NCBI GenBank assembly: GCA_947494925.1
Contig: CANLWS010000001.1
Span: forward strand, 310,001 to 374,000
Direction of reading: 5' to 3'
Source of the DNA: an uncultured Alteromonadaceae bacterium
GTDB lineage: Bacteria > Pseudomonadota > Gammaproteobacteria > Enterobacterales > Alteromonadaceae
Length of the DNA: 64,000 bases
Shown: positions 20,420 to 30,661 of the stretch, piece after piece
Position numbering within the stretch: the stretch's first letter is position 1
How the letters are laid out: the number at the start of each line of letters is the position of its first letter
The notes under the pieces: generated by a model
What the model was told of the DNA's origin: nothing
Database searches by the model: none
The model's input: only the letters and a program-made list of their open reading frames with translations
Position numbers and translations under genes: made by a program

Positions 20420-20729
20420 AATTTACGCTTATTTTTACTTATATGGCATTAACCTAATTACAACAAACTTTTTGCTAAAGTGCTAGAAATTAAAACCTTA
20501 ATTAAAATAATGAGTTAAACCAAACTGCTGGTGGATTTTTTATACCGGAAGGAGCGAGGCTAACTGGACTGCGACTTTAAAAGAACTATACAACAACTCT
20601 TCATTAAAGCTGCCTTGAAACTATTGCTACTAAAGTAGCATGTCATTATATTCAACTGTGTACTCTGCAACCGGAACAAAAGCGCCTTGACCTTTATTCA
20701 ACAACCGCGTTCGACATGGCAAGCTTAAA
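20420..20729. other. Divergent intergenic region: msh operon and symporter promoters
   Basis: 310 bp without a gene between divergent mshI1 and the symporter. A+T-rich stretches near 20450-20520 are candidate promoter parts for the msh operon. No convincing operator palindrome, small ORF or hairpin was seen. Confidence 0.5.
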
Positions 20730-22358
20730 TTGACACATTACAGTGAATTAGATTGGCTTGTATTTTCACTCTATGGCCTTCTTTTGGCCGCAACGGGATG
20801 GTTATTCAACCGACGTTCGGAGAATAGCAAAGACTACTTTCTTGGCGGTAATTCTATGCCTGTCTGGGTTGTCGCGGTTTCCATTCTGGCGACGGCGCAA
20901 TCAGCAGCAACCTTTTTAGGTGGCCCGGACCAAGGCTACCGGAGTGACTTTTCCTACCTTGCCAGCAATTTAGGTGCGTTTATCGCGGCCATGTTTGTGG
21001 CTGCTTATTTGCTGCCAAAATTTTATGCGCTAAAAGTCTTCACCGTGTATGAATTGCTGGAACAGCGATTTGGTAGCAAAGCCAAAAAACATGCCGGGAT
21101 CATGTATTTATTTGGCAGAGTGTTCGCTAGTGGCTCACGACTGTATATGGCAGCGATTGCGGTATCCATGATCCTGTTCGGCAGCTTCGATGCAGAAAGT
21201 GTTGTGTTCTCAATACTCATTCTGGTCTCAGTGGGATTGCTGTACACCATTTATGGCGGAATACGAACAGTAATATACAGTGATGTTTTTCAATGTGCAG
21301 TCTATGTCTCCGCAGCCGCTATGGTGTTGTTTTATTTGCTTGATACTATACCCGCAGATTTTATGACCATACTGTCAGCTTTGGAAAACCCGGGAGAAAT
21401 GCAAGAATCAAAACTGACAGTTATGCACTTTGATTGGGATACCAGTTCAGCAGGTGTTTTCAACTTTTGGTCTATCTTAACCGGTCTTGTTTTGCTCAAT
21501 ATTGCCGCATTTGGTCTGGATCAGGATATGACCCAACGTGCTCTGACCTGTGGCAATGCGAAACAAGCCAGCAGAGCAATGCTGGCGTCGGTCATTCTGG
21601 TCATACCCGTTATGCTAATTTTCATTTTTATTGGAATGCTACTCTACATATTTTATCAGCGACCAGATTTGATGCTAAGCGAACAAAGCCTCGCTAGTGC
21701 ACCTAACTTTCAGGGCGAACCCGTCACCATCTTTATGTATTTCGTGTTAAATGAAATTCCGGCTGGAATTAAAGGTTTCGTCACCATTGGAATAGTTGCC
21801 GCTGCGCTTTCGACTCTGAATTCCGGCCTCAATTCCATGTCTTCTGTTTTGGTACAGGATATCTATCGACCCTGGCGTGAAAAGCAGGGAAAAGTCAAAG
21901 AACAACATTACGTACGAGCCGGACAGCTTGGAATGGCGGTGGTAGCAATCGCTCTCGCTGCTATGGCATGTTTATGCTATTACTGGCAGCAATATACAGA
22001 TATGCCATTACTGCAATTTGCCTTAAGCGTCATGGTATTTTCCTACTGTGGCTTATTGGGCGTTTATTTCTGTGCTTTATTTACCGGAAGAGGCTCGGAA
22101 AATTCTGTCACCATTGCCCTGATAAGCGGTTTTGTCATCACACTATTATTTCAACCCTACATAATGACTTTGTATTTGCCTGCAGAATATCAATTTGATC
22201 TGGGTTTCAGTTGGCAACTTTGCATTGGTACTTTGGCTTCGTTTTTAATTTGTATCAGTGTGGAAAGAAAGTCTGCAGCCGATGCCATAGACTTGCATCC
22301 TTACCCTGACAGTCCAGGTAACGAAGGCCTGTTACAAGTCAAAAGTCGCCAGGAGTAA
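20730..22358 (+). CDS. Sodium/solute symporter (SSF/SSS family)
   Basis: A 542-aa inner-membrane symporter with about 13-14 membrane helices. Family marks include NSKDYFLGGNSMPVWVV near the N-terminus, the YTIYGGIRTVIYSDVFQ helix-loop and AAALSTLNSGLNSMSSVLVQDIY. The frame opens with TTG at 20730; the nearest in-frame ATG would delete the first helix. It ends one base before namZ with the namZ ribosome site inside its last codons, so they are co-transcribed. From context (NamZ, NagZ, amidase) the substrate may be a muropeptide sugar such as MurNAc, anhydroMurNAc or GlcNAc-MurNAc; this is inferred. Confidence 0.9.
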   Translation: MTHYSELDWLVFSLYGLLLAATGWLFNRRSENSKDYFLGGNSMPVWVVAVSILATAQSAATFLGGPDQGYRSDFSYLASNLGAFIAAMFVAAYLLPKFYALKVFTVYELLEQRFGSKAKKHAGIMYLFGRVFASGSRLYMAAIAVSMILFGSFDAESVVFSILILVSVGLLYTIYGGIRTVIYSDVFQCAVYVSAAAMVLFYLLDTIPADFMTILSALENPGEMQESKLTVMHFDWDTSSAGVFNFWSILTGLVLLNIAAFGLDQDMTQRALTCGNAKQASRAMLASVILVIPVMLIFIFIGMLLYIFYQRPDLMLSEQSLASAPNFQGEPVTIFMYFVLNEIPAGIKGFVTIGIVAAALSTLNSGLNSMSSVLVQDIYRPWREKQGKVKEQHYVRAGQLGMAVVAIALAAMACLCYYWQQYTDMPLLQFALSVMVFSYCGLLGVYFCALFTGRGSENSVTIALISGFVITLLFQPYIMTLYLPAEYQFDLGFSWQLCIGTLASFLICISVERKSAADAIDLHPYPDSPGNEGLLQVKSRQE

Positions 22359-22359
22359 A

Positions 22360-23577
22360 ATGATTAAGCTCATCGCCAAATCAGTATTCAAAGCCATAGT
22401 AGCATTACTAATATATGCTTGGGTTTTTCTGCCTGCTTCAGCTCTCTCATTGGAGCCAGGTGCCATGCGCTCAGAGCTTTACTTGCCGCAACTGAAAGGG
22501 AAACGGATTGGCTTGGTGGTGAATCAGACTTCACGGGTCGACGATGCGCATCTGGTGGATTTCCTGCTAACAAAGAATATGGATATCAGTCTGATATTCG
22601 CCCCGGAACATGGTTTTAGAGGAGACAAAGATGCCGGTCAGATTGTCCATGACAGCATTGATAAAAGGACAGGCATACCGATTTACTCCATTTACGGAAA
22701 GAACAAAAAGCCCTCTTCAGACGCGATAAAAGAACTGGATATCATCATTTTTGACATTCAGGATGTGGGCTTACGTTACTTCACTTATCTCAGTTCAATG
22801 CACTACATGATGGAAGCAGCCGCAGAATCAGGCGTTGCTTTTATGGTATTTGACCGGCCTAATCCCAATGGTCGATTTGTCGACGGCCCGATTTTAACGC
22901 CCGCATTTACGTCCTTTATCGGCCTTCACCCTATACCAATATTACATGGTATGACCCTCGCGGAACTGGCGCAAATGATCAAAGGTGAAAAATGGATCGC
23001 CAAAGCAGACAAACTAGAACTAAGCGTCATTCCGATGAAAGACTATCGTCGCGAAATGCATTACTCACTGCCAGTTAAACCCAGTCCTAACCTACCAAAT
23101 GACCAGGCAATCAGGCTCTATCCTGCTTTGTGCTTTTTTGAAGCAACACCTGTCAGCGTTGGGCGGGGTACAGATTTTCCCTTTCAGGTTGCCGGGCATG
23201 ACAGCATTCATCTTGGCGATTTTGAATTTACGCCAAGGTCAATGCCGGGGGCAGCGTTAAAACCTAAATTAATGAATAAGGCATTACGCGGCGTTGATTT
23301 GCGCAACGCAGATTGGCAAGGATTGGATTTGCGCCTTTTCTATCAGGCTTTTCAACGTTTTCAGGCATCAGAAAAACGTTTTTTTGAACGGGCGGCGTTT
23401 ATGGACAAGCTTGCGGGAACGGATAAAGTGCGATTACAAATGCAGGCTGGCGTGCCCTTTGCTGAAATTCGTTCTTCGTGGCAACACGGCCTTGCTGATT
23501 TTCGAGTAAAACGCAAACCCTACTTGCTTTACCCAGATTTTATTCCCACTGAAAAAGCGACAAACAAGTCACATTGA
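22360..23577 (+). CDS. namZ: Exo-beta-N-acetylmuramidase NamZ (DUF1343)
   Basis: A 405-aa exported protein with a signal peptide (about 1-29, LPASALS). It has the DUF1343 marks FAPEHGFRGDKDAGQ, VHDSIDKRTGIPIYSIYG, MVFDRPNPNGRFVDGP and KPSPNLPN. In Bacillus subtilis and Tannerella NamZ removes terminal MurNAc from peptidoglycan chains; it works with NagZ and an amidase, both encoded nearby. AGGAG precedes the ATG. Its 3' end overlaps the convergent regulator by 9 nt. Confidence 0.9.
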   Translation: MIKLIAKSVFKAIVALLIYAWVFLPASALSLEPGAMRSELYLPQLKGKRIGLVVNQTSRVDDAHLVDFLLTKNMDISLIFAPEHGFRGDKDAGQIVHDSIDKRTGIPIYSIYGKNKKPSSDAIKELDIIIFDIQDVGLRYFTYLSSMHYMMEAAAESGVAFMVFDRPNPNGRFVDGPILTPAFTSFIGLHPIPILHGMTLAELAQMIKGEKWIAKADKLELSVIPMKDYRREMHYSLPVKPSPNLPNDQAIRLYPALCFFEATPVSVGRGTDFPFQVAGHDSIHLGDFEFTPRSMPGAALKPKLMNKALRGVDLRNADWQGLDLRLFYQAFQRFQASEKRFFERAAFMDKLAGTDKVRLQMQAGVPFAEIRSSWQHGLADFRVKRKPYLLYPDFIPTEKATNKSH

Positions 23578-24423
23578 TTGGCGGAAATCACTCACCACTT
23601 CCCGAGTCTTTTCTAGCAGTGAACGACCCTGCCTGGAAGACTGAGTTATCGCAATAAACAAAACATCAATGATAAATTCCTGTGCTGTTCGGGCCAAAAT
23701 AGATGACAGACGAGTCGATTCTTCCTCGGCAACAGAATAGAGTTTTACATCAGCCATGGCAGAAATTGGTGTGTGCCCATATCGCGTGATGGTAATCACT
23801 TTACTTCGATTCTGACTGGCTTGTTTAACCACATTAACAATTTCGCGGGTGTTTCCCGATTCGCTGATGGCAAACACCAGATCATCTTTGCCCATTGTTG
23901 AAGCAAACGCGAGTTGCACATGGCAATCTGGTTCTTCCACGGCATACAGACCCAATTTCTGCAATTTATATGAAAAGTCTTTGCCTACCAAAGCGGAACC
24001 GCCTAAACCGCAAATCAAAATTCGTTTGGCAGATTTAATCAGATCTACTGCCTGTTCAATCGCCTCTTCACCATTAAGACGTCTGGTTTCATTCAGCACG
24101 GAATGTTTGCTGCTTAGTAACTTCTCAGCAATTTGGCTGATGTCATCTTTTAACGTAATTTTCCCGGTCAGGTTAGTATTCGGCTGATCTGAGCTAAGTG
24201 CATCAATGACACCAAGCTTAAATGCCGGATAACCTTTGTATCCAAGTTTTTGAGCGAATTTGACTACTGCCGACTGACTGACTCCAACAACATTTGCCAG
24301 TTCCTGGGAAGAGAGATCTCTGACAGCATTTGGCGAACTTAAGGTAAATTTTGCCAGTTTCATTTCACTGGCAGATAGACTTTCCTTAATCGCCTTGATT
24401 TTTGTAAAGGTAGACATTAACAA
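23569..24423 (-). CDS. RpiR/MurR-like transcriptional regulator with SIS domain
   Basis: A 284-aa regulator: an N-terminal RpiR-type HTH (1-77, with LSSQELANVVGVSQSAVVKFAQKLGYKGYPAFKL) and a C-terminal SIS sugar-phosphate-binding domain (about 120-260, AKRILICGLGGSALVGKDFSYKL, AISESGNTREIVNVV). MurR-type members sense MurNAc-6-phosphate and repress MurNAc catabolism, which fits the neighbourhood. No murQ etherase is in the window. It is convergent with namZ and in the same direction as nagX/nagZ; the effector is inferred. Confidence 0.9.
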   Translation of the reverse strand: MLMSTFTKIKAIKESLSASEMKLAKFTLSSPNAVRDLSSQELANVVGVSQSAVVKFAQKLGYKGYPAFKLGVIDALSSDQPNTNLTGKITLKDDISQIAEKLLSSKHSVLNETRRLNGEEAIEQAVDLIKSAKRILICGLGGSALVGKDFSYKLQKLGLYAVEEPDCHVQLAFASTMGKDDLVFAISESGNTREIVNVVKQASQNRSKVITITRYGHTPISAMADVKLYSVAEEESTRLSSILARTAQEFIIDVLFIAITQSSRQGRSLLEKTREVVSDFRQSM

Positions 24424-24595
24424 ACCGAATAATAATTTATGCTATGAATTAGTGTACATAACAATTTCACAAATTAAAGTAAGAGTGCATGTTTTTAAAG
24501 GCTTTAGAACAAAAAAGCCTGCAATTCAGTAATTATTTATTCGTTATAATTAGTATTTTTGGAATAATGAATGGGTAATTTAATACACCTCTTAT

Positions 24596-25789
24596 TCATA
24601 CTTTCCAAAACCAACCTTTTCTATACATAAGCAACATCACTGCATAAGACAAAATAAGAAAGCTGACAGCAAATGCCAGAGACCCGTTCAGGTTACCAAA
24701 AAGCGGAGAGTAAAGGCTTTCAAACAGCCAGCCTTTTGCGCTTTGTTCACCTACGCTGACCATAATCAAAATACGCGCAACTATGGCAGCGAACATATAA
24801 AAGGCGATGCTGTTTGCACCAAACACTACAAAGGGCGCAGCCCAGTTTCTTATCCTGAATATGTCAATCAGATAGAGGCACACAGAAAGGCTGATACAGG
24901 CCATACCGCTACTTAACATCACGTAGCTCGAACTCCAGAGTGCTTTGTTAATCGGAAAATTAGCATCCCAAATTAACCCCACGACTGTCGCCAATGCGCC
25001 AAATGTCAGCAAGCCCAGCGCTTTTAGATGCATACTTTTTTCACTATTCAACCAGTGTCCGGCCAACACCCCAGACAAACAGGTTGCAATGGCAGGCAAT
25101 GTGCTCAACAGACCCTCCGGATCAAAGGGAAAAGGCTGCGCATCTGGATAATACACATGGTTTTTTCCAAGGATCAGATTGTCAAACCAGGCACTGATAT
25201 TATTCCCATGTTCCATCAACCCGGCGTAAGTATTCCCGGCTGAATCAGCATAAGGCAGGATAAGAAAGAGCGCCCAATAGCCAAGCAGTAGTCCCATGCA
25301 CCAGAACACTCTGGACAACATCTGGCATTTCAGCACGATCAATACGGTGATGAAATACACGATTCCGATCCTCTGCAATACCCCGGGGAGCCGAATATTT
25401 TCCAACCGCTGCGAAAACCAGTCATAGCCTGGATCTGAGAAATTGTAATAAAACAGTGCTAAGAATAAACCGAGCCCAATTAACTTTATTGCGCGGATGA
25501 GCGCCTTTAGAAGAATGGAATTGTCGGATTTCCCCAGACGTCTCTGTTGATTGACCGACATCTGTGTTGCTACCCCGACTATAAACACAAAAAATGGAAA
25601 TATCAGATCGGTAGGTGTCCAGCCATGCCATTCGGCATGCAAAAGTGGCGCATACACGTGCTGCCATGAGCCAGGATTGTTCACCAGAATCATTGCAGCA
25701 ATTGTGATGCCGCGTAAAACATCGACAGCCAGAATTCGATTGGCAGGTAAGCCATTGAGTATCGACTGGCAATGCTTGGTAAGGAACAT
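24596..25789 (-). CDS. nagX: NagX-like integral membrane protein (DUF5009/HGSNAT-like)
   Basis: A 397-aa polytopic membrane protein with about 10-11 helices. The start region RILAVDVLRGITIAAMILVNNPG and TPTDLIFPFFVFIVGVA are the hallmarks of the heparan-alpha-glucosaminide N-acetyltransferase-like family named NagX in marine GlcNAc clusters. The human relative acetylates glucosamine across a membrane; activity of the bacterial proteins is not settled. The stop/start junction with nagZ upstream shares base 25789, indicating translational coupling. Confidence 0.88.
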   Translation of the reverse strand: MFLTKHCQSILNGLPANRILAVDVLRGITIAAMILVNNPGSWQHVYAPLLHAEWHGWTPTDLIFPFFVFIVGVATQMSVNQQRRLGKSDNSILLKALIRAIKLIGLGLFLALFYYNFSDPGYDWFSQRLENIRLPGVLQRIGIVYFITVLIVLKCQMLSRVFWCMGLLLGYWALFLILPYADSAGNTYAGLMEHGNNISAWFDNLILGKNHVYYPDAQPFPFDPEGLLSTLPAIATCLSGVLAGHWLNSEKSMHLKALGLLTFGALATVVGLIWDANFPINKALWSSSYVMLSSGMACISLSVCLYLIDIFRIRNWAAPFVVFGANSIAFYMFAAIVARILIMVSVGEQSAKGWLFESLYSPLFGNLNGSLAFAVSFLILSYAVMLLMYRKGWFWKV

Positions 25790-27801
25790 TATTTGGCACT
25801 CTCGGTGGGCATTGTTTGCAGAGAAACAGGCATCCAGCCCTGCGCAGCCTGCTCGCCAAGCAGCACCTGCGCAAGTGCATCAAAAATTGGTCCGGCAACT
25901 TCACCCTGCTGATTACCAGCCACGTTTTTATTCTTTACGTTATAAGAAAAGGATGCCAGTTGAACCTGGCTTAGCCGCGAAAACTCTGACTGCACGTATG
26001 GAGTACGCAGCGTAACAAACACAATCGGGACATTTTTCTGTTCATATTCCTGTGCTAATGCCATTAAGGTATTTTTCAGCAATTCAGGGTCAGCACGATC
26101 TCGCCATGTCTGGATATCATCAACACCGCCCATTTCAGCCAGGCTTTGTTGAGGGGATATATCGCCCAAAATAACTAAATCAGGTTTATCAGACCAGCTT
26201 TCGTCCTTAGTCCATTGCTTGGCAGCCATACTCTGACAGTGGGTTGTAATACCGCTTCTAGTCGCGTTCAAAGAACGGGTCAACGCCAGGCAACGGAGTT
26301 GGTCGGGCATATACAAGTGGAACAACTTATGTTCGCTATCTATTGGTAACTGACTCTGGCCTTTTAATATCACAATAGACTGTTCTGCCAGCTCTTTTTC
26401 TAATGCCTTCGCTTCATTCAAAGCTATCTCCTGTTCAGCCTGCTGTATCAACGAGGTCAAATTCTGCTTACCGAATTTTTCAAGGGAATAGCGGTTTTTC
26501 AGTGCGTTGATGCGTTCGACAGAAACTTGTAGTTCACTGATACTTAACCTGCCATCCTGAATTGCGCGGGTGACCTTACTCAGCATTTTTTCAAATTCTG
26601 TGATATCGGCAGCTGTGCGTATCGTGTAAGGCATCAGCGCAATGTCTGCGCCTGCAGCAAAAGTCTGAATAACTGCCTCCGCATGTTCGAAATAATGTGC
26701 TATCCCTGCCATATCAAGTGCATCTGTGATGATCACCCCATTAAAATCAAGACGTTCACGTAGTATTCCAGTGAGTATTTTTCGCGACATAGTTGCAGGC
26801 AGAATGGTTGCCTGTCCGTCTTTGGCGATAAAGCGATTGTTATCCAATGCTGGATATTGAATATGTGCAGTCATGATCATATCCGGTTCACCGTGCTTAA
26901 TGGCGAATCGAAATGGCATTAGATCAACCTTCTCTATAACTTGGGTTGAGTGACTGACAATCGGCAGCCCAGTATGGCTGTCAATGCTGGTATCCCCATG
27001 ACCGGGAAAATGTTTAAGCGCCGGGATCACGCCCATACGCTGCATTGCATGCATTTGTGCAGTACCGAGTTTGGCGACTATTTGCGGATTTTCCGAGTAG
27101 GACCTGACATTGATGACAGGGTTGTCAGGATTCACATTGACGTCCATGTTGGGTGCAAAATTCAGGTTAATGCCGAATCGCTTCAGGTCCTTAGCGATCA
27201 TTTCCCCTGTCTTGACGGCAAAACGCACTCCATGTTTTTGCCAGGTCGCACCTATGGCCATATTGCCAGCAAACGAAGTGGATAAATGCTCCGGCAGACG
27301 CACCACCCGACCCCCCTCCTGATCCACGGCAATAAACAAAGGCAAATGACCCGCCAGCCGCGCTGTCCGTTGTAAGCTATGATTTAGGGTCAGAATTTGC
27401 TCTGTACTGTGCAAATTTTCCGAGAACAAAATAACGCCTGCTAATGGATATCGTGAAATTAAATCCTCGAGTTCCGAGGGCAGACTCAGGACAGGTTGTT
27501 TGCATACCCCATCAGCAGGTGCTTCAGAACAATAATAACGAACATCAATCATTAATTTCTGGCTGACCAATGCTCGCAACTGTGACTCGGTCAGGTTGTT
27601 GGCAGAAACTAACGGTGTAATCAGAAGCAGGCCCAGGGCAAAGCTCGAAGCCCACCCCGCACACCTGAGGATTTTGTAATAATTTTGCCCGAAGGCTCTT
27701 GGAAAACGAAAGTTCAGGGTGTGCAATCTCATCCTCGGTACGGGTTGTTCTTTATCAATGCTTAGGCAGAATGCGGCAAAGACAAAGATGCTGTCAACCA
27801 T
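25789..27801 (-). CDS. nagZ: GH3 beta-N-acetylglucosaminidase (NagZ-type), exported
   Basis: A 670-aa glycoside hydrolase family 3 enzyme with a long N-terminus containing a signal or anchor helix (about 48-67, ASSFALGLLLITPLVSA). Family marks: IAVDQEGGRVVRL, the NagZ His loop KHFPGHGDTSIDSHTGLP and the nucleophile Asp in VIITDALDMAGI. A second C-terminal domain (about 430-660) gives the two-domain layout of Bacillus NagZ rather than the short cytoplasmic E. coli form. It would release GlcNAc from muropeptides outside the cytoplasm. The ATG at 27732 (MRLHTLNF) is an alternative start, and neither start has a clear ribosome site. Confidence 0.9.
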   Translation of the reverse strand: MVDSIFVFAAFCLSIDKEQPVPRMRLHTLNFRFPRAFGQNYYKILRCAGWASSFALGLLLITPLVSANNLTESQLRALVSQKLMIDVRYYCSEAPADGVCKQPVLSLPSELEDLISRYPLAGVILFSENLHSTEQILTLNHSLQRTARLAGHLPLFIAVDQEGGRVVRLPEHLSTSFAGNMAIGATWQKHGVRFAVKTGEMIAKDLKRFGINLNFAPNMDVNVNPDNPVINVRSYSENPQIVAKLGTAQMHAMQRMGVIPALKHFPGHGDTSIDSHTGLPIVSHSTQVIEKVDLMPFRFAIKHGEPDMIMTAHIQYPALDNNRFIAKDGQATILPATMSRKILTGILRERLDFNGVIITDALDMAGIAHYFEHAEAVIQTFAAGADIALMPYTIRTAADITEFEKMLSKVTRAIQDGRLSISELQVSVERINALKNRYSLEKFGKQNLTSLIQQAEQEIALNEAKALEKELAEQSIVILKGQSQLPIDSEHKLFHLYMPDQLRCLALTRSLNATRSGITTHCQSMAAKQWTKDESWSDKPDLVILGDISPQQSLAEMGGVDDIQTWRDRADPELLKNTLMALAQEYEQKNVPIVFVTLRTPYVQSEFSRLSQVQLASFSYNVKNKNVAGNQQGEVAGPIFDALAQVLLGEQAAQGWMPVSLQTMPTESAK

Positions 27802-27964
27802 AAGACATGACAGAAATAGACTTTTACTGTCCTCTGATACTAATCCATTTGTATCACTGGAGTGGGGGTGCTAGGGTTAAATAAACGACTCTCGGACTTT
27901 GCATTATGCTCGGGAGACTTTAAATGCTGGTCATTAGCAACGAAAGAAACGCTTATCAAAGTAT

Positions 27965-30445
27965 ATGAACATTCAGGCACCTCTTTTCTCACTCCTTTCT
28001 AATATGCTTCGCTTAACAATCATTATTACCCTTTTGCTGCCAATACTGAGTTGTTCATCATCCTCGAACGTGGAAAAAATGCCATCAAAAAACTTTAGTG
28101 AACGAGTCAGGTTTTTGGTGATGCACTATACAGCTATCGATTATCAAGACTCCGTGGAAGCACTAGTTGACGAAGGTGGACTCAGTGCTCACTACCTGGT
28201 CCCGGAAAGTCATGACCCAAGCTATCCGAAGAAAGAGCTCAAAATACTTCAATTAGTTGACGAAACCGACCGGGCCTGGCACGCGGGCAACAGTTATTGG
28301 CAGGGGCGCAGGGACATTAATGACCAGTCCATTGGTATCGAAGTAGTCAATGTACCGGATTGTAGTTTTGAGTCGGAGCAGGTCCATTCTGCATCGAAAG
28401 AAAATGTTGATAACAGAGTTTGTATGTTCCCTGACTATGATCCCAGACAAATCGAGTTATTGATTGAATTGTCAAAACAAATTCTGGCTCGGAATCCCGA
28501 CATTGGCCCTACTCAGGTAGTAGGTCATTCTGATATTGCACCGCTACGTAAAAGTGACCCTGGTCCTCGTTTTCCATGGTATCAATTGTATAAAGCGGGT
28601 ATTGGCGCCTGGTACGAAACCCAGACAGTAAAATACTTCTGGCAGCGATTTAACCAACGTTTACCGAGCGTAAAATTGATGCGACAAGCGTTGCAGGCCT
28701 ATGGCTATGAAGTGCAGATGAACCAGTTGCAGAATATTGAGCTGGCTCACACCCTGTCTGCCTTTCAAATGCACTTTTTACCCTGGCAGGTTAACGGGCA
28801 AATGGACAGTCACACCGCAGCGACTCTTTTTGCCTTGATCGAAAAGTATATGCCCGCCAAAGCGTCAGAACTGATGAAGCTGTTCGAGAGCGAACAACTT
28901 CCTACTCTAGCGCTTCAACCCAGCATTAAACATGGGCAAATTGATCAGGTGTTTCCGCAACAACAGCGCAGCAGTAGAACCTTGGTCAACGATCGCAGAC
29001 AGTTTAAAAGCTATCAGGGTGGTGGCGAATTGATCATCAATAACATTGATGCCAAACGAGCCGATATCAGTGTCAATGGACAGCGTCTTAGCATCGAAAA
29101 ATCACTTCAACCTTATCAACGCTATACCTATAACCTGGCCAAAAGAACTAAAAATGGTGCAAATGCTTTAAAAGTTGAAAATGTATTTCCCATCGACAGT
29201 CAGATACAAATAACCGTGCCCTATCCGACCTTGCGGGCAGCAACTGAAAACGAGAACAGGAAGTTTGCGCAGGTAGATGCACTCATCAGCGCAGATATTG
29301 ATGCAGGGTTTCCCGGCGCGGTGCTGGTTGTCATCAAAGATGGCAAGATAGTGAAAAACACAGCATATGGCTATGCGCGGAAATACGCTGATGATGGACG
29401 CCCTTTGCAGAAGCCTGTCAGAATGACCACCGAAACGATTTTTGACCTTGCCTCAAATACCAAAATGTTCGCCACCAATCTGGCCATCATGAAACTGGTC
29501 AGCGAAGGGAAATTAGACATCAATCTACCTGTCCAACAGTATATTCAGGAGTATCAGGGCGAAGAGCGAGAGTCGGTTTTAGTCCGTGATTTGCTGACAC
29601 ATACAGCCGGATACCAGCCCGAAGTGCGTTTTTTCGATAAACAAAATCCACTGGGTGAAAAATTCTACTCACAAAACAAGACAAGCACTGAGAACTTACT
29701 GTTAACCGAAGTACCGCGAAAACAAGAAGGAAACAGCATACCTCTATACAGTGATATAGATTATATGTTGCTCGGCGTATTGGTAGAAAGGATCACCGGG
29801 CTTGCCCTGGACAAATACGTAGAACTGGAAATTTATTATCCGCTAAACCTGCGTACTACCCGTTTTAATCCGCTTAAAAAAGGCTTTGGACGCCCGCAAT
29901 TTGCTGCAACTGAAATACATGGCAATACTCGTGATGGTCATATACAGTTTGAAAATGTGCGTCAAACTGTCCTTCAGGGTGAAGTCCATGACGAGAAGGC
30001 TTTTTATTCATCTGAAGGTGTGGCTGGCCACGCTGGTTTATTCTCGAATGCACTAGACTTGGCAGTGTTATCTCAAATGCTGCTAAATGGAGGTGGCTAT
30101 GGTCAATCGCACCTGATTGAAGCCGACATAATCGAGTCGTTCATAAAACCAGAAGAAACTGACAATACCTATGGACTTGGTTGGCGACGAGCAGGGCATG
30201 GCGACCGCAAGTGGCACTTCGGACCCTATGCCAGCCCTTTGGCTTTTGGTCATACGGGCTGGACAGGCACAGTGACAGTAATCGACCCCGCCTACGATAT
30301 GGCCATAGTGCTGCTAACCAACGCCAGACACTCGCCCATAGTGGCCAGCAAGGGCAAGGGAAGAGTTTTCAGTGGCAAGAACTATGAAGTAGGTAAATTT
30401 GGCTCCGTTGTCAGCCTGATCTATGAAGCCCTACTACACAACTAG
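27965..30445 (+). CDS. Lipoprotein fusion: Amidase_2 (AmiD-like) plus class C beta-lactamase-fold domain
   Basis: An 826-aa putative outer-membrane lipoprotein (lipobox LPILSC near residue 30). Residues about 45-215 form an N-acetylmuramoyl-L-alanine amidase domain with zinc-site motifs VMHYTA, WHAGNSYW, IGIEVVN and VVGHSDIAP..KSDPG. A peptidoglycan-binding-like segment follows (about 230-290). Residues about 430-815 form a beta-lactamase/penicillin-binding fold with SxxK (SNTK), YSD in place of YxN, and HTG. Bacillus AmiE (YbbE), encoded in the MurNAc operon beside namZ and nagZ, is of the latter fold, so this protein joins two amidase types on one chain. Function in muropeptide stripping is inferred. 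Confidence 0.88.
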   Translation: MNIQAPLFSLLSNMLRLTIIITLLLPILSCSSSSNVEKMPSKNFSERVRFLVMHYTAIDYQDSVEALVDEGGLSAHYLVPESHDPSYPKKELKILQLVDETDRAWHAGNSYWQGRRDINDQSIGIEVVNVPDCSFESEQVHSASKENVDNRVCMFPDYDPRQIELLIELSKQILARNPDIGPTQVVGHSDIAPLRKSDPGPRFPWYQLYKAGIGAWYETQTVKYFWQRFNQRLPSVKLMRQALQAYGYEVQMNQLQNIELAHTLSAFQMHFLPWQVNGQMDSHTAATLFALIEKYMPAKASELMKLFESEQLPTLALQPSIKHGQIDQVFPQQQRSSRTLVNDRRQFKSYQGGGELIINNIDAKRADISVNGQRLSIEKSLQPYQRYTYNLAKRTKNGANALKVENVFPIDSQIQITVPYPTLRAATENENRKFAQVDALISADIDAGFPGAVLVVIKDGKIVKNTAYGYARKYADDGRPLQKPVRMTTETIFDLASNTKMFATNLAIMKLVSEGKLDINLPVQQYIQEYQGEERESVLVRDLLTHTAGYQPEVRFFDKQNPLGEKFYSQNKTSTENLLLTEVPRKQEGNSIPLYSDIDYMLLGVLVERITGLALDKYVELEIYYPLNLRTTRFNPLKKGFGRPQFAATEIHGNTRDGHIQFENVRQTVLQGEVHDEKAFYSSEGVAGHAGLFSNALDLAVLSQMLLNGGGYGQSHLIEADIIESFIKPEETDNTYGLGWRRAGHGDRKWHFGPYASPLAFGHTGWTGTVTVIDPAYDMAIVLLTNARHSPIVASKGKGRVFSGKNYEVGKFGSVVSLIYEALLHN

Positions 30446-30508
30446 CAGCAATCAATATCTGGGTAGAATGGAAGCTCATCACAGCGGGCTACACCAAAAT
30501 ACCTGAGT

Positions 30509-30661
30509 TTAAATACTGTTAGCCAGAAAAACGAAAAAACCAAGAATTACGCAAACGGCGACTATCACCATGAATATCAAGGTTTTTGACTGTTTCATGG
30601 ATTCAATCAGACCTTTTGAGGTTGGGTCGAACAATCCCAAAAGCATGAGTACTTCTTCCAT
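30509..30661 (-). CDS. Small single-span membrane protein, hypothetical
   Basis: A 50-aa protein starting MEEVLMLLGLFDPTSKG, chosen because AAGGAATTGGT precedes this ATG. An amphipathic or soluble N-half is followed by one strong membrane helix (about 27-48, LIFMVIVAVCVILGFFVFL). Not recognised. It stands alone between the amidase fusion and the acyltransferase. Confidence 0.6.
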   Translation of the reverse strand: MEEVLMLLGLFDPTSKGLIESMKQSKTLIFMVIVAVCVILGFFVFLANSI

